DNA of 64,000 nt from Bactericera cockerelli (taxonomy: Eukaryota; Arthropoda; Insecta; Hemiptera; Triozidae), in assembly GCA_024516035.1 (NCBI GenBank), contig CM044960.1, positions 19,794,668 through 19,858,667 of the forward strand. Direction: 5' to 3'. Below the pieces are notes generated by a model. The model saw nothing but the letters and a program-made list of their open reading frames with translations, did no database searches and was not told the origin of the DNA. Positions 63,869-64,000 of the stretch are shown piece after piece (position 1 is the stretch's first letter; each line of letters opens with the position of its first letter). A program made the position numbers and the translations under genes.

Positions 63869-64000
63869 GAATGATTTGTGATTGATCATGGCATCACCAA
63901 CTCCTTCTGTAGAATCCGGAAACGGTTCATTCGCCGACGGCCAAGACTACCAATCCCTGAGCCCCCTCAGTCACTCTGCTCCCCCACTGCCTCCCTGTCT
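63869..64000 (+). CDS. Start of a host coding exon (partial, runs off the window); product unidentified
   Basis: The exon opens after a good splice acceptor (pyrimidine-rich TTCTTCTGTTTCAG ending at 63868, with CTAAT at 63836-63840). The coding part starts at ATG 63888-63890. This start is supported by an in-frame TGA at 63879-63881 inside the exon and by a G at +4. The 37 complete codons visible give a Ser/Pro/Gly-rich, low-complexity N-terminus beginning MASPTPSVESG and ending in SAPPLPPC, with no signal peptide or recognisable domain. Such N-termini are common in insect transcription factors and other regulators, but I do not recognise this one and assign no function. The sequence remains open to the window edge. 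The 5' part of the exon would be 5' UTR, which implies at least one untranslated exon upstream of the window. A four-codon upstream ORF (63871-63885) ends two bases before the ATG. Confidence 0.6.

Overview
The window looks like nuclear DNA from an animal, almost certainly an insect. It is AT-rich, full of microsatellites and transposable elements, and has almost no open coding capacity. One repeat family (7601-8236 and 60770-61207) and the abundant TACAGGGTG boxes remind me of hemipteran genomes such as planthoppers. That is recollection, not a search result, so I hold it loosely. There is no bacterial-type gene organisation, rRNA, CRISPR array or intact tRNA gene.

My main reading is that most or all of the window is one very long intron of a plus-strand gene. 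The only host coding sequence I can support begins at the far right. A splice acceptor at 63867-63868 opens an exon whose ATG is at 63888, preceded by an in-frame stop. Upstream, four sites on the same strand (8313|8314, 18181|18182, 37602|37603, 52919|52920) each join a complete 3' splice site directly to a 5' splice site (pyrimidine tract, AG|GTAA). Each has a CTAAT branch-site motif whose presumed branch A lies 26-29 nt before the AG, matching the real acceptor at 63868. These are the expected marks of recursive splicing (ratchet points, zero-length exons), spaced about 10-19 kb apart.

The rest is mobile and repetitive DNA. At 32151-37568 lies a very young BEL/Pao-type LTR retrotransposon with 1274-bp LTRs that I could not tell apart, a 5-bp target duplication, and an open gag-protease reading frame. 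Its reverse transcriptase, RNase H and most of its integrase are missing. It sits 4 bp from the branch motif of the third ratchet site. At 11400-12232 is a 5'-truncated, frameshifted LINE end with a poly-A tail. At 50446-52014 is a non-autonomous hAT-like element with an 8-bp duplication. At 18571-20225 is a 1.65-kb near-perfect palindrome with TACAGGGTG boxes every 120-140 bp. At 55519-56149 is a smaller foldback element with TTGCGACA boxes. A 97-nt hairpin with 44-bp arms lies at 22504-22600. There are several tRNA-derived SINE heads, three minisatellites and many GA/TC/TG/poly-C/poly-T tracts. Long one-sided pyrimidine blocks occur on the plus strand.

No interaction between the genes can be described beyond this. 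The retroelement is self-contained except for the enzymes it would need in trans, and the host gene is seen only through its first 37 complete codons.
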